64,000 bases of DNA, taken from Paraburkholderia ultramafica. Its GTDB lineage: Bacteria; Pseudomonadota; Gammaproteobacteria; Burkholderiales; Burkholderiaceae. Below the pieces are notes generated by a model. It ran no database searches. It saw nothing but the letters and a program-made list of their open reading frames with translations, and was not told where the DNA came from. Each line of letters starts with the position of its first letter. The stretch's first letter is position 1. The stretch covers positions 1 to 64,000 of the forward strand of contig NZ_CADIKK010000030.1 of NCBI RefSeq assembly GCF_902859915.1, read 5' to 3'. This document shows, one piece after another, positions 1-9,147 of this stretch. A program made the position numbers and the translations under genes.

Positions 1-1
1 C

Positions 2-487
2 TTCAAGCAGTGGATGAGCAAGGGCCTGTACCTCGGCACGTTGATGGTCGGCATCGAGCAGAAGCTGCTGGGCGGCAATGTGCCGTGGACGCTGCATCAC
101 CAGCATTCCGATCACGAGATGCTCAAGCCGGCGTCGCAGTGCAAGCCGATCACGTATCCGAAGCCGGATGGGAAGCTGACCTTTGACCGGTTGTCGTCGG
201 TGTTCATTTCGAACACCAACCACGAAGAGAATCAGCCGGCGCACCTGACGCTGAAAGATCCGTCGGTGCCGGTGAACGTGAACTGGCAGACTTATGCGGG
301 CCCGGAATCGCGCTATTGCCCGGCCGCGGTTTATGAGTTCGTCAAGAGCGACGACGGCAGCGAGCGGCTCGTGATCAACGCGCAGAACTGCGTGCACTGC
401 AAGACCTGCGATATCAAGGATCCCACGCAGAATATCGTGTGGGTCACACCGGAAGGCGGTGGCGGGCCGAATTATCCGAACATGTGA
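2..487 (+). CDS. Electron transfer flavoprotein-ubiquinone oxidoreductase, C-terminal part (5' end outside window)
   Basis: The reading frame is already open at the window edge (first full codon at base 2), so only the last 161 residues are seen. The end carries the ferredoxin-like cluster region of ETF-QO: a Cys in the YCPAAVYEF motif followed by NCVHCKTCDIKDP, the four cysteines expected to hold the 4Fe-4S cluster. ETF-QO passes electrons from acyl-CoA dehydrogenases via ETF to ubiquinone at the inner membrane. The C-terminus (GGGGPNYPNM) is the usual one for the family, so the 3' end is intact. The FAD and quinone regions lie outside the window. The next gene is on the opposite strand, so this is the end of its transcription unit. 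Confidence 0.95.
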   Translation, partial: FKQWMSKGLYLGTLMVGIEQKLLGGNVPWTLHHQHSDHEMLKPASQCKPITYPKPDGKLTFDRLSSVFISNTNHEENQPAHLTLKDPSVPVNVNWQTYAGPESRYCPAAVYEFVKSDDGSERLVINAQNCVHCKTCDIKDPTQNIVWVTPEGGGGPNYPNM

Positions 488-546
488 TCGATGCTTTGTT
501 TGCCTTCGCAGCGCTCATCGGAATGCCTGCGTTGCGAAGGCAAAAC

Positions 547-2028
547 TCAACGACGCCGACGCGTCATCGCTTCAATCCGCTCCCGCACTTTCGCCACGAC
601 CGGCGCCCAGTCGCCGACCCGCGGCTGTCGAACCAGTTCGATCGAATCGTACCAGGCAGTCAGCGGCGATTCATCGCCCCAGAACCACGCGGATACGTGA
701 TCGATCATCAGACAGGTCGGCACGCCGAGCGCCCCCGCCAGATGCGCGGGCCCGCTGTCGATCGTCACGACCAGATCCAGGTTCGCCAGCAACGCGGCGA
801 CATCGTCGAAGCCGGACTGAAAATGATGGGTCATGTCGACGACGTCGAGACCCTTCGCGCGCCACTGCACGACCGTCTCGCCCCGTCCCGGCGATAACGC
901 GAAATAGCTCACGCTTGCCACGTCCAGGAGCGGTTCGAGTTGCCCGACCGGCACAGAGCGCCGCGTGTCACGGATATGCTCCGGATTGCCATTCCACACC
1001 AGGCCGACTTTGAGGTGGCCTCGCGTGGCCGCAGTGTGCTCATCGACCCGTTCGCGCCACGTCTGCACGTGCGCCGGGTCGGCGCTCAGGTACGGCGCGC
1101 CCCACCCCGCTGCGTCGACAATACCGAGCCGCAGCGGCAAGCTCATCAGCCCGCAATGGAAATCGGGCCGTGTTTCGAGACTCGTTTCGAGCGGCAGATC
1201 GGCGGGCAGCATCCGTTCGAATAAATGCCGCAACGGCCCGTCGTGTCCGAAGATCACCCGGCCGCCCTCGCGCCGCGCCCGCACGGCCAGCAGCGGCAGA
1301 AAGCGCACCGCCCACAGGCAGTCGCCATTGCCTTGCTCGCCGTAGACCACCAGCGTTTTACCCGCCAGCGATTCGCCGTGCCAATGCGCGCTGATCGCCG
1401 CGAGCGCACGCTGCGCGTTGTTCAGATCGTCGGCGAACGCGATGCGCGATTCGTAGTGCGCCCAGCCGTCAGCGAAACGGCCGGTGCGGATTTCAAGTTC
1501 CGACAGATCGAATAACGCATGCGCGTTGTTCGGCGACATCGCCAGCACCTGTCTGAGCAGCGCCTCGGCTTCGGCGAAACGCGCCTGTTCCTTGATGCAC
1601 AGCGCGAGCTTGTGAAGCGCCACCGGATTGCCGGGCACGACCCGCACCGCTTCGCGCAGCAGCCGCTCCGCAGTGGCGAAGTCGTCGCGCTGCTGCACGG
1701 CGGCCGCGCGCCAGATCAGCGCGTTGGCGTCTTCGGCATGGTGTGAGAGCAGCAGTCCGGTAGCAGAGTCGAGCAACGCCCAATCGCGCACGACGAACGC
1801 TGTCTGCGCAATCGTGTGGAGCAGCGTGGGTTCGCACGAGGGATCGAGCTGGTAAGCGCGTACCAGAGCAGCGAGCGCCTCGCGTTGGCGGGCTTTGTCG
1901 CGACCGGCGTGCTGCAGCAGCAGGCATCCGAACGCAAAGCAGTCACCCGCGCAGGCTTGCGGCGCGGCGGCACGCACGCGCAGAGTTGCGAGCTGGCTAT
2001 TCGCCAAGCCGGGATTCAGATCGGCCAT
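547..2028 (-). CDS. TPR protein with glycosyltransferase (GT9/GT41-like) C-terminal domain
   Basis: The 493-residue protein has degenerate tetratricopeptide repeats over roughly residues 45-200 (alternating A/L-rich helices, for example around AEALLRQVLAMSPNNAHALFDL) and a C-terminal domain of heptosyltransferase-like fold. The latter shows GLVWNGNPEH near residue 340 and the motif TIDSGPAHLAGALG near 430, which in GT9/GT41 relatives lines the nucleotide-sugar site. Proteins of this build are common in Burkholderia and are annotated as TPR/glycosyltransferase family 41-like; substrate and acceptor are unknown. There is no signal peptide, so it is probably cytoplasmic. It lies 51 bases after aroC on the same strand and may be read through from it. 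Confidence 0.8.
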   Translation of the reverse strand: MADLNPGLANSQLATLRVRAAAPQACAGDCFAFGCLLLQHAGRDKARQREALAALVRAYQLDPSCEPTLLHTIAQTAFVVRDWALLDSATGLLLSHHAEDANALIWRAAAVQQRDDFATAERLLREAVRVVPGNPVALHKLALCIKEQARFAEAEALLRQVLAMSPNNAHALFDLSELEIRTGRFADGWAHYESRIAFADDLNNAQRALAAISAHWHGESLAGKTLVVYGEQGNGDCLWAVRFLPLLAVRARREGGRVIFGHDGPLRHLFERMLPADLPLETSLETRPDFHCGLMSLPLRLGIVDAAGWGAPYLSADPAHVQTWRERVDEHTAATRGHLKVGLVWNGNPEHIRDTRRSVPVGQLEPLLDVASVSYFALSPGRGETVVQWRAKGLDVVDMTHHFQSGFDDVAALLANLDLVVTIDSGPAHLAGALGVPTCLMIDHVSAWFWGDESPLTAWYDSIELVRQPRVGDWAPVVAKVRERIEAMTRRRR

Positions 2029-2079
2029 TGGGACGGCACTGCGCGCGCAGCGGGTACAGAGACGTTCGACAACCGCCGG

Positions 2080-3180
2080 TTACGGCGCGCTCGCCGCAAT
2101 CTTCGGCGTGCTGACGGACACATCGCCGCATTGCGCGCGATGGCGCAGCGCGTGGTCGATCAGCACCAGCGCGAGCATCGATTCAGCAATCGGCGTGGCG
2201 CGAATGCCGACGCACGGGTCATGCCGCCCGAACGTTTCGACGATGGCCGGCTGCCCTGCCTTGTCGATCGAACGGCGCGGCATGCGAATGCTCGAAGTCG
2301 GCTTGATCGCGATCGACACCGTGATGTCCTGCCCGGTCGAAATGCCGCCGAGCACGCCTCCCGCGTGATTGCCGACGAAGCCCTCAGGCGTCAACTCGTC
2401 GCCGTGCACCGAGCCGCGTTGCGCGACGCTCGCGAAGCCGGCGCCGATCTCGACGCCCTTCACCGCGTTGATGCCCATCATCGCATGCGCGATGTCGGCG
2501 TCGAGACGGTCGAACAGCGGCTCGCCGAGGCCGACCGGCACGCCGGACGCCACGACGTTGATGCGCGCGCCGATCGAGTCGCCGTCTTTGCGCAGCGCGT
2601 CCATATACGCTTCCAGCTGCGGCACGATGCCGGCGTTCGGCACGAAGAACGGGTTCTCACGCACGTGCGCCCAGTCGACGAACGGCACGTCGACCTCGCC
2701 GAGCGCAGCCATATAGCCGCGAATCTCGGTGCCGAACTTCTCGCGCAGCCACTTCTTCGCGACCGCGCCTGCCGCCACCGTGGGCGCCGTCAGACGCGCC
2801 GACGAGCGGCCGCCGCCGCGATAGTCGCGAATGCCATATTTCTGCCAATAGGTGTAGTCGGCGTGGCCCGGGCGGAACGTGTCGACGATGTTGCCGTAGT
2901 CCTTGCTGCGCTGATCGGTATTGCGAATCAGCAGCGCGATCGGCGCGCCGGTGGTCTGGCCTTCGAACACGCCCGACAGGATCTCGACCTTGTCTTCTTC
3001 CTGGCGCTGCGTGACGTGGCGCGACGTGCCGGGCTTGCGGCGGTCGAGTTCGAACTGGATGTCGGCTTCGTTGAGTGCCATGCCCGGGGGGCAGCCGTCG
3101 ATCACGCAGCCGATAGCGGGGCCGTGCGATTCGCCGAAGGTCGTGACAGTGAAAAGCGTACCGAGCGTGTTGCCGGACAT
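2080..3180 (-). CDS. aroC: Chorismate synthase
   Basis: The enzyme makes chorismate from 5-enolpyruvylshikimate-3-phosphate, the last shared step of aromatic amino acid synthesis, using reduced FMN. The protein starts MSGNTLGTLFTVTTFGESHG, the signature N-terminus of AroC, and contains GRSSARLTAPTVAAGAVAK, HADYTYWQKYG and GGISTGQDI blocks. The length of 366 residues is normal. A longer open frame upstream (to 3564) is antisense to the neighbouring gene and is not used; the start at 3180 fits the family. It sits 95 bases after the LplT-PlsC gene on the same strand; a CATAAT -10-like box (3214-3219) suggests it may also have its own promoter. Confidence 0.97.
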   Translation of the reverse strand: MSGNTLGTLFTVTTFGESHGPAIGCVIDGCPPGMALNEADIQFELDRRKPGTSRHVTQRQEEDKVEILSGVFEGQTTGAPIALLIRNTDQRSKDYGNIVDTFRPGHADYTYWQKYGIRDYRGGGRSSARLTAPTVAAGAVAKKWLREKFGTEIRGYMAALGEVDVPFVDWAHVRENPFFVPNAGIVPQLEAYMDALRKDGDSIGARINVVASGVPVGLGEPLFDRLDADIAHAMMGINAVKGVEIGAGFASVAQRGSVHGDELTPEGFVGNHAGGVLGGISTGQDITVSIAIKPTSSIRMPRRSIDKAGQPAIVETFGRHDPCVGIRATPIAESMLALVLIDHALRHRAQCGDVSVSTPKIAASAP

Positions 3181-3275
3181 GGGCGTCGTCCAAAGAAATG
3201 CGGGGAAAGCGCTATTATGCCAGCCCCATCGCGTGTGGGCCGCGTCGCGCGGGACGGGTGGCCGGTCGGCCAGGC

Positions 3276-5213
3276 CTACTTGCGCGCGCCGCGCAACTCG
3301 GCGACGATCTGCTGCAACTTCTCGGGCGTCGCCAGCGCCGGATCGATCGGCTCGCCCACCGCGAGACTCAGCCGGCTCATCACGCCTTTCTGGATTGGCC
3401 GCGGCCAGTGCGCGTCGTCGGCACGAGAAAACACGCTGCCCCACAAGCCGCGCAGCGCCATCGGTATGACCGGCGCCGGCGTGCGCTTGACGATCTCGGT
3501 CACGCCGTGGCGGAACGGAGTCATCTCGCCGGTACGAGTGAGCTTGCCTTCCGGGAAGATGCAAACCAGGTCACCCTCGGCGAGCGCCTGCGCGCAACGC
3601 TCATACGCGCGCGCGAGCAACTGGGCGTCCTGATGCGCGGGCGCGATCGGAATCGCTTTCGCGTGACGGAATACCCAGCCCGCGAACGGCGACTTGAAGA
3701 TCTGATGGTCCATCACGAAACGGATCGGCCGCGGGCTCTCGGCCATGATGACGATTGCGTCCACGAAGCTCACGTGGTTGCACACGAGCACGGCCGCGCC
3801 CTCCTCCGGAATCCGCTCCGCATGGACGAGGCGAATTTGGTAGAACGTATGCACCAGCAGCCACGCGATGAAGCGCAGCAGGAACTCGGGCACCAGCGAA
3901 TAGATGTAGGTCGCCACCACGATGTTCAGCAGCGCGGTAACGAGGAAGATCGCCGGAATGCTGAAGCCCGCGGCGGTCAGACCCATCGCCATCAACGCCG
4001 AAACGATCATGAACAGCGAATTCAGAATATTGTTCGCGGCGATGATGCGCGCCCGGTGGCTCGGCTGGCTGCGGCTCTGGATCAGCGCATAGAGCGGCAC
4101 GCTGTAGAAGCCGCCGAACATCGCGAGCAGGAACAGATCGGCCAGCACGCGCCAATGCACGAGCTGTCCGAGGAACTCGCCGACGCTCAACAGATGCCCC
4201 ACGGGCGGCAGCGCGTGGCTCGCGAAAAACAGATCGATCGCGAACACGCTCATGCCGATCGAGCCAAGCGGCACCAGACCAATTTCGATCCGCCGCTTCG
4301 AGAGCTTTTCGCACAGCAGCGAGCCGATGCCAATGCCGATCGAAAACGTGCCGAGCAGCACGGTCACGACGTCCGGATTGGCGGACAGCACATTCTTCGC
4401 GAAGCTGAAGAACGACGACAGAAAGGTCGCGCCGACAAACCACAGCCAGGAAATCCCCAGCAGGCTCAGGAACACGGTGCGGTTTTCGCGCGCCAGTCTC
4501 AGGTTGCGCCAGGTCTCGCTGACCGGATTCCAGTTGATGCGCAGATCGGGTTGCGGCGCGGCGGTGGGCGGCACGAAACTCGACATGGCGCGCCCCACCA
4601 GCGCGATCGCGATGCAGGCGCCGGCCAGCACCAGCGCGCCATGTTCGGCGAGACCCGCGCCCGCGCCACCGATGATCGTACCGACGAGGATCGCGACGAA
4701 GGTCCCCATTTCGACCATGCCGTTGCCGCCGACCAGTTCCGACTGCGACAGATGCTGCGGCAGATACGAGTACTTGACCGGTCCGAACACGGTCGAATGG
4801 ACGCCCATCAGAAACGTGCACAGATACAGCAATGGCGCGCTATGCAGCCAGAAACCCGCGCCGCCGATCAGCATCACGACGATCTCGAAGCTCTTGACGA
4901 AGCGCGTGAGCATGGCCTTGTCGTACTTGTCCGCGATCTGGCCGGAGGTGGCCGACAACAGCACGAACGGCAGGATGAAAATGGCCGAGATCAGGAACGC
5001 CGCGGTGTTCGGATCGACGCCGGAAAAGCGCGCCGCCTGATACGTGACGAGCGACGTGAAGCCGATCTTGAAAACATTGTCGTTCATCGCGCCGAGGAAC
5101 TGCGTCCAGAAAAACGGCGCGAAGCGGCGCTGGCTGAGCAGCCGGAACTGGGATTCGTGCGCCTCGTGGGCGCGGGCGGCGCGACGGGCGGCAGGTAACG
5201 GACGATCGCTCAT
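3276..5213 (-). CDS. MFS transporter / 1-acyl-glycerophosphate acyltransferase fusion (LplT-PlsC type)
   Basis: The 645-residue protein has two parts. Residues about 25-430 are an MFS-type multi-pass domain resembling the lysophospholipid flippase LplT (FWTQFLGAMNDNVFKIGF near the start). Residues about 455-645 are a PlsC-family acyltransferase with the catalytic NHVSFVD (HX4D, near 480-485) and the acceptor-binding FPEGKLTR near 552. In relatives such parts recycle lysophospholipid: it is flipped to the inner leaflet and re-acylated. The acyl-ACP synthetase domain present in some three-part fusions is missing here. The gene is followed by aroC on the same strand. The function is inferred from the domain pair; the acyl donor is unknown. 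Confidence 0.9.
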   Translation of the reverse strand: MSDRPLPAARRAARAHEAHESQFRLLSQRRFAPFFWTQFLGAMNDNVFKIGFTSLVTYQAARFSGVDPNTAAFLISAIFILPFVLLSATSGQIADKYDKAMLTRFVKSFEIVVMLIGGAGFWLHSAPLLYLCTFLMGVHSTVFGPVKYSYLPQHLSQSELVGGNGMVEMGTFVAILVGTIIGGAGAGLAEHGALVLAGACIAIALVGRAMSSFVPPTAAPQPDLRINWNPVSETWRNLRLARENRTVFLSLLGISWLWFVGATFLSSFFSFAKNVLSANPDVVTVLLGTFSIGIGIGSLLCEKLSKRRIEIGLVPLGSIGMSVFAIDLFFASHALPPVGHLLSVGEFLGQLVHWRVLADLFLLAMFGGFYSVPLYALIQSRSQPSHRARIIAANNILNSLFMIVSALMAMGLTAAGFSIPAIFLVTALLNIVVATYIYSLVPEFLLRFIAWLLVHTFYQIRLVHAERIPEEGAAVLVCNHVSFVDAIVIMAESPRPIRFVMDHQIFKSPFAGWVFRHAKAIPIAPAHQDAQLLARAYERCAQALAEGDLVCIFPEGKLTRTGEMTPFRHGVTEIVKRTPAPVIPMALRGLWGSVFSRADDAHWPRPIQKGVMSRLSLAVGEPIDPALATPEKLQQIVAELRGARK

Positions 5214-5371
5214 GAAGTTCGGAGAACGGCCCAGAAGAGCAACAACTAAGAAAGCGCGGTGAACGGCGCCGGGCGCAGGCGGTTCACTGCGCGGAGCACG
5301 GGGTCGGCCGGCGATTCAAACTCGCGCGCCGGCGTCCACTCTGACGGCCCGTCCACGGCGCGACCGGGCAC

Positions 5372-5392
5372 AAAAAAAGCGCACGCTTGCGC
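5372..5392 (-). terminator. Rho-independent terminator after the CBS-domain gene
   Basis: Read leftward, the sequence forms a 5-bp GCGCA/TGCGC stem with an AGCG loop, followed directly by seven T. It lies 65 bases past the stop of the CBS gene (5458) and before the 5' end of the LplT-PlsC gene, so it should separate the two leftward units. Confidence 0.7.
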
Positions 5393-5457
5393 GCGCGCCT
5401 TGCCTGCATCTTCACGCTCATCGCGATGCCCCGAGCGCGACGGTAACTGCCCGCGCA

Positions 5458-5919
5458 TTAGCGCGCCGGCTGTTGTTCCTGCTGCTCTTCCGGCCAGTCG
5501 CGGATATAGGCCTTGAGCATGCGGTTCTCAAAACCCTGCTCTTCGACCACCGCCTTCGCCACGTCGTAGAACGAAATGACGCCCATCAGCGTGCGGCTTT
5601 CCATCACCGGCAAATAGCGCACGTGATGCTCGAGCATCATGCGGCGAACTTCATTGACGTCCGTTTCAGGCGTGCAGGTGAGCGGATGATCGTCCATGAC
5701 CTTGCGGATCGTGGAGGTGCCGACGCTGCCGCCGTTCTTGCTGAGCGTCAGAATGATTTCGCGGAACGTCAGCATGCCGACGAGATCGCCGTATTCCATC
5801 ACGACCAGCGAGCCGATATCGTGCTCGGCCATTGCATCGACTGCGTTATGTAGCGTGGTATCCGGTGTGACCGTGAAAAGGGTGTTGCCTTTGACTTTAA
5901 GAATGTCGCTGACTCGCAT
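5458..5919 (-). CDS. CBS-domain pair protein
   Basis: The 153-residue protein is made of two CBS motifs, about residues 7-62 (TLHNAVDAMAEHDIGSLVVM) and 75-130 (PETDVNEVRRMMLEHHVRYLPVM), with no other domain. Stand-alone CBS pairs usually bind adenine nucleotides and act as small regulatory modules; the partner cannot be told from the sequence. It begins MRVSDILKVKG with a purine-rich GGAGACAGATC stretch just upstream. It has its own terminator downstream, and is divergent from the sulfhydrylase gene at 6159. Confidence 0.88.
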   Translation of the reverse strand: MRVSDILKVKGNTLFTVTPDTTLHNAVDAMAEHDIGSLVVMEYGDLVGMLTFREIILTLSKNGGSVGTSTIRKVMDDHPLTCTPETDVNEVRRMMLEHHVRYLPVMESRTLMGVISFYDVAKAVVEEQGFENRMLKAYIRDWPEEQQEQQPAR

Positions 5920-6158
5920 GATCTGTCTCCGTGATACCCGCTAAGCATGGCTATGCCTGAATGATTTCGATCCTAGCGGAAAGGCCCATAAAAGGAAAGC
6001 GGCCCGCCCATCAACGCATAGCGGGCGGTCGTCATCCCAAATTCGCACCGCGTCGCGCACGCGCATCGGGAAAACCGCGCTTGATGCGAATCATGCCGGT
6101 GATAGGATGGCCGCCACTTTCTCCTTTCGCGAGGCCGCTCGTGGCCCCGCCGCCCACG

Positions 6159-7565
6159 ATGTCCGCCAACCGTTTCGACACGCTCGCGCTGCATGCCGGC
6201 GCTGCTCCCGACCCCGCCACCGGCGCGCGCGCCACGCCGATCTACCAGACTACCTCGTTTTCGTTCCGCGACTCGGACCACGCCGCGGCGCTCTTCAACA
6301 TGGAGCGCGCCGGCCACGTCTACTCGCGCATCTCGAACCCGACGGTGGCCGTGTTCGAGGAACGCGTGGCCGCGCTGGAAAACGGCGCGGGCGCGATCGG
6401 CACGGCCAGCGGCCAGGCGGCCCTGCATCTGGCGATCGTCACGCTGATGGGCGCGGGCTCGCACATCGTCGCATCGAGCGCGCTGTACGGCGGCTCGCAC
6501 AATCTGCTGCACTACACGCTGCGGCGCTTCGGCATCGAGACGACCTTCGTCAAGCCCGGCGACCTCGACGCGTGGCGCGGCGCGCTGCGCCCGAATACGC
6601 GGCTGCTGTTCGGCGAAACGCTCGGCAACCCCGGCCTCGACGTGCTCGATATCGCGGCCGTCGCGCAGATCGCGCATGAGCACCGCGTACCGCTGCTGGT
6701 CGACTCGACCTTCACGACGCCGTACCTGCTCAAACCGTTCGAGCACGGCGCCGACTTCGTGTATCACTCGGCCACCAAATTCCTCGGCGGCCACGGCACG
6801 ACGATCGGCGGCGTGCTGGTGGACGGCGGCACGTTCGACTTCGACGCGTCGGGGCGCTTTCCCGAATTCACCGAGCCTTATGAAGGCTTTCACGGCATGG
6901 TGTTCGCCGAGGAGAGCACGGTCGCGCCGTTCCTGCTGCGCGCCCGCCGCGAAGGCCTGCGCGACTTCGGCGCCTGCCTGCATCCGCAGGCCGCGTGGCA
7001 ACTGCTGCAAGGCATCGAGACGCTGCCTCTGCGCATGGAGCGGCACGTCGCCAATACGCGCCGCGTGGTCGAGTTTCTTGCCGCTCACGCGGCCGTCGAA
7101 ACGGTCGCGTATCCCGAGCTGCCGACCCATCCCGATCACGCGCTCGCGCAGCGTCTGCTGCCGCGCGGCGCCGGCGCGGTGTTCAGCTTCAATCTGCGCG
7201 GCGACCGCGCAGCCGGCCTTAGTTTCATCGAAGCGCTGTCGCTGTTCTCGCACCTCGCGAATGTCGGCGACGCGCGCTCGCTGGTGATCCATCCTGCATC
7301 GACCACGCACTTCCGCATGGATGCCGCCGCGCTCGCCGCCGCCGGCATCGCCGAAGGCACAATCCGCCTGTCGATCGGCCTCGAAGATCCTGACGATCTG
7401 ATCGACGACCTCAAGCGCGCGCTGAAGGCCGCGCAAAAATCGGCCGGCTCCGCTGTGGCGCGAAACGGTGCAGCCACCGCGTCCAACGCCGGCGCCGCCG
7501 CCGCGGCAATCAGCTCGTCGGCCCCCTCCAACACCGCTGCGAAATCGCGCCCGGAGTCCGCATGA
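6159..7565 (+). CDS. metY: O-acetylhomoserine/O-succinylhomoserine sulfhydrylase (Cys/Met metabolism PLP enzyme)
   Basis: This PLP enzyme replaces the acyl group of activated homoserine with sulfide to give homocysteine. The MetY-type N-terminus RFDTLALHAGAAPDPATGA and YSRISNPTVAVFEERVAALE are clear; the PLP lysine is K207 in HSATKFLGGHGT. It has 468 residues, about 40 longer than usual, because of an Ala/Ser-rich tail (from about 425) with no recognisable fold. The start at 6159 gives MSANRFDTL, which fits relatives; in-frame ATGs upstream near 6091 cannot be excluded and there is no strong ribosome site. Its stop overlaps the next start by four bases, so it is coupled to the hydrolase. Confidence 0.9.
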   Translation: MSANRFDTLALHAGAAPDPATGARATPIYQTTSFSFRDSDHAAALFNMERAGHVYSRISNPTVAVFEERVAALENGAGAIGTASGQAALHLAIVTLMGAGSHIVASSALYGGSHNLLHYTLRRFGIETTFVKPGDLDAWRGALRPNTRLLFGETLGNPGLDVLDIAAVAQIAHEHRVPLLVDSTFTTPYLLKPFEHGADFVYHSATKFLGGHGTTIGGVLVDGGTFDFDASGRFPEFTEPYEGFHGMVFAEESTVAPFLLRARREGLRDFGACLHPQAAWQLLQGIETLPLRMERHVANTRRVVEFLAAHAAVETVAYPELPTHPDHALAQRLLPRGAGAVFSFNLRGDRAAGLSFIEALSLFSHLANVGDARSLVIHPASTTHFRMDAAALAAAGIAEGTIRLSIGLEDPDDLIDDLKRALKAAQKSAGSAVARNGAATASNAGAAAAAISSSAPSNTAAKSRPESA

Positions 7566-8395
7566 TCGTCAACGTTCAAGGCAAACCTGCCTACGCGTAC
7601 ACCGGCGGCAAACCGTTCGACGCCAGCCTGCCGAGCGCGGTGTTCATCCACGGCGCCGAGCACGATCACAGCGTATGGGCGTTGCAGAGCCGTTACTTCG
7701 CACACCACGGTTTTGGCGTGCTGGCGGTGGATCTGCCCGGCCATTGCCGCAGCAGCGGCCCGGCGCTCACCAGCGTGACGGCGATGGCCGACTGGCTCGC
7801 CGCACTGCTCGACGCCGCCGGCGTGCAGCGCGCGTTCGTGGCCGGCCACAGCATGGGCTCGCTCATCGCGCTCGACTTCGCCGGCCGCTACCCGCAGCGC
7901 GCGACCCACCTCGCGCTGCTCGCCACCGCGATGCCGATGGCCGTCTCCGACGCGTTGCTCGACGCCGCGCTGCATCGCGAGCCCGAGGCGATCGGCATGG
8001 TCAACCAATGGTCGCATTCGACGCTCGCAGCCAAACCGTCCTGCCCAGGCCCGGGGTTCTGGCTGCACGGCATGAACCAGCGGCTGATGGAGCGGGTCTC
8101 GGCGAGCGGCGAACCGCAGCTGTTCCATACCGACTTCACCGCCTGCAACACCTACGCGGACGGCCTCGCCCGCGCCGCCCAGGTGCGCTGTGCGGCGCGC
8201 CTGATCGTCGGCCGGCGCGATGCGATGACGCCGCCGCGCGCGGCCAAAGCGCTCGCGGACACGCTTGCGCAAGCGGGCGTACTGGTCGACACCGTCACGC
8301 TCGAAGCAGGCCACGCGCTGATGACCGAACAACCCGATGCCACGCTCGACGCGCTGTTCAGCTTCGCATCCAGGCCGCCTCGCGAAGCCCGATAG
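7562..8395 (+). CDS. Alpha/beta hydrolase
   Basis: The 277-residue protein has the alpha/beta hydrolase fold: oxyanion region FIHGAEHD near residue 29, nucleophile elbow GHSMGS with Ser98, a late Asp in IVGRRDAMTPP and a His in LEAGHALM near the C-terminus, completing a Ser-Asp-His triad. The substrate cannot be predicted. It overlaps metY by ATGA, so the two are translated together. Because of this coupling it may act on an acyl ester linked to homoserine or sulfur metabolism, but that is inference only. Confidence 0.88.
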   Translation: MIVNVQGKPAYAYTGGKPFDASLPSAVFIHGAEHDHSVWALQSRYFAHHGFGVLAVDLPGHCRSSGPALTSVTAMADWLAALLDAAGVQRAFVAGHSMGSLIALDFAGRYPQRATHLALLATAMPMAVSDALLDAALHREPEAIGMVNQWSHSTLAAKPSCPGPGFWLHGMNQRLMERVSASGEPQLFHTDFTACNTYADGLARAAQVRCAARLIVGRRDAMTPPRAAKALADTLAQAGVLVDTVTLEAGHALMTEQPDATLDALFSFASRPPREAR

Positions 8396-8632
8396 CCGCG
8401 ACGAGACGTCACTCGAAGCCAGCGCGTGAACTGGCACGCGAATCAGCACGATAAGCGCCCGGCAACAACCGCGCCATCGTCCGAATGGCCAGGTTGCGCG
8501 CAGGGCCCGATAGCCGCACAATGACTCAAGCCTGTCCTGTTTCCAGCGCGCACGCGTGGCATGCCGGCACGCGGCGAAGCAACCGGGAGCGGCGGGCTTG
8601 ACGTCGGCAGGCGTCCACATCCGGAGGCCATC

Positions 8633-8953
8633 ATGGCTCATACCGCACATACCGATCACTTCGCGAGTTTCGCGGAGTTCTATCCGTACTACCTGAGCGA
8701 GCATCGCAACACGGTCTCGCGGCGGCTGCATTTCGTGGGATCGCTCGGCGTGATCGGCTGTCTCGCGATGGCGTTGGCCACCGGCGACTGGCTATGGCTG
8801 CCGTTGGCCGTTATCTGCGGCTACGGCTTCGCGTGGGTCGGGCATTTTTTCTTCGAGAAGAACCGGCCGGCTACTTTCCGCCATCCGCTCTATAGCCTGA
8901 TGGGCGACTGGGTGATGTTCAAGGACATCTGCGTCGGCAAGATTTCGCTGTAG
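8633..8953 (+). CDS. DUF962 / Mpo1-like membrane protein
   Basis: The 106-residue protein begins with a short polar segment (HFASFAEFYPYYLSEHRN), followed by hydrophobic segments at about 42-60 and 62-75 and the conserved GHFFFEKNRPATF motif, which is the DUF962 (YGL010w/Mpo1) pattern. The yeast relative is a dioxygenase in 2-hydroxy fatty acid breakdown; whether this short bacterial form has the same activity is unknown. The start is set by a GGAGG ribosome site eight bases before ATG 8633. About 240 bases separate it from the hydrolase gene, with no gene visible between them. Confidence 0.85.
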   Translation: MAHTAHTDHFASFAEFYPYYLSEHRNTVSRRLHFVGSLGVIGCLAMALATGDWLWLPLAVICGYGFAWVGHFFFEKNRPATFRHPLYSLMGDWVMFKDICVGKISL

Positions 8954-9147
8954 TTGTCGCTGTACTTATCGCGTCACAGCTTATGCGGTCATTTCCAGCG
9001 GCGGGCCGCGATCATCTCGCCACCCAAGCGCAGGCGTTTTATGGCGGGGTCACGCGCCGCCGAATCGCCACTGACTCTTCACCGGTTCCCCACCCGTTCA
9101 ACTTCGCCAACGCCGTGCAGGACGAGCTTCAGTTGCCCTGCCTCGTG

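Noticed and set aside
2080..3564. Longer aroC frame starting at 3,564
   Set aside because: The extra 128 codons are antisense to the LplT-PlsC gene; AroC begins with MSGNTLGTLF at 3,180.
5973..7436. 487-codon frame antisense to the sulfhydrylase gene
   Set aside because: It is a GC-rich shadow frame; the opposite strand encodes a clear PLP enzyme.
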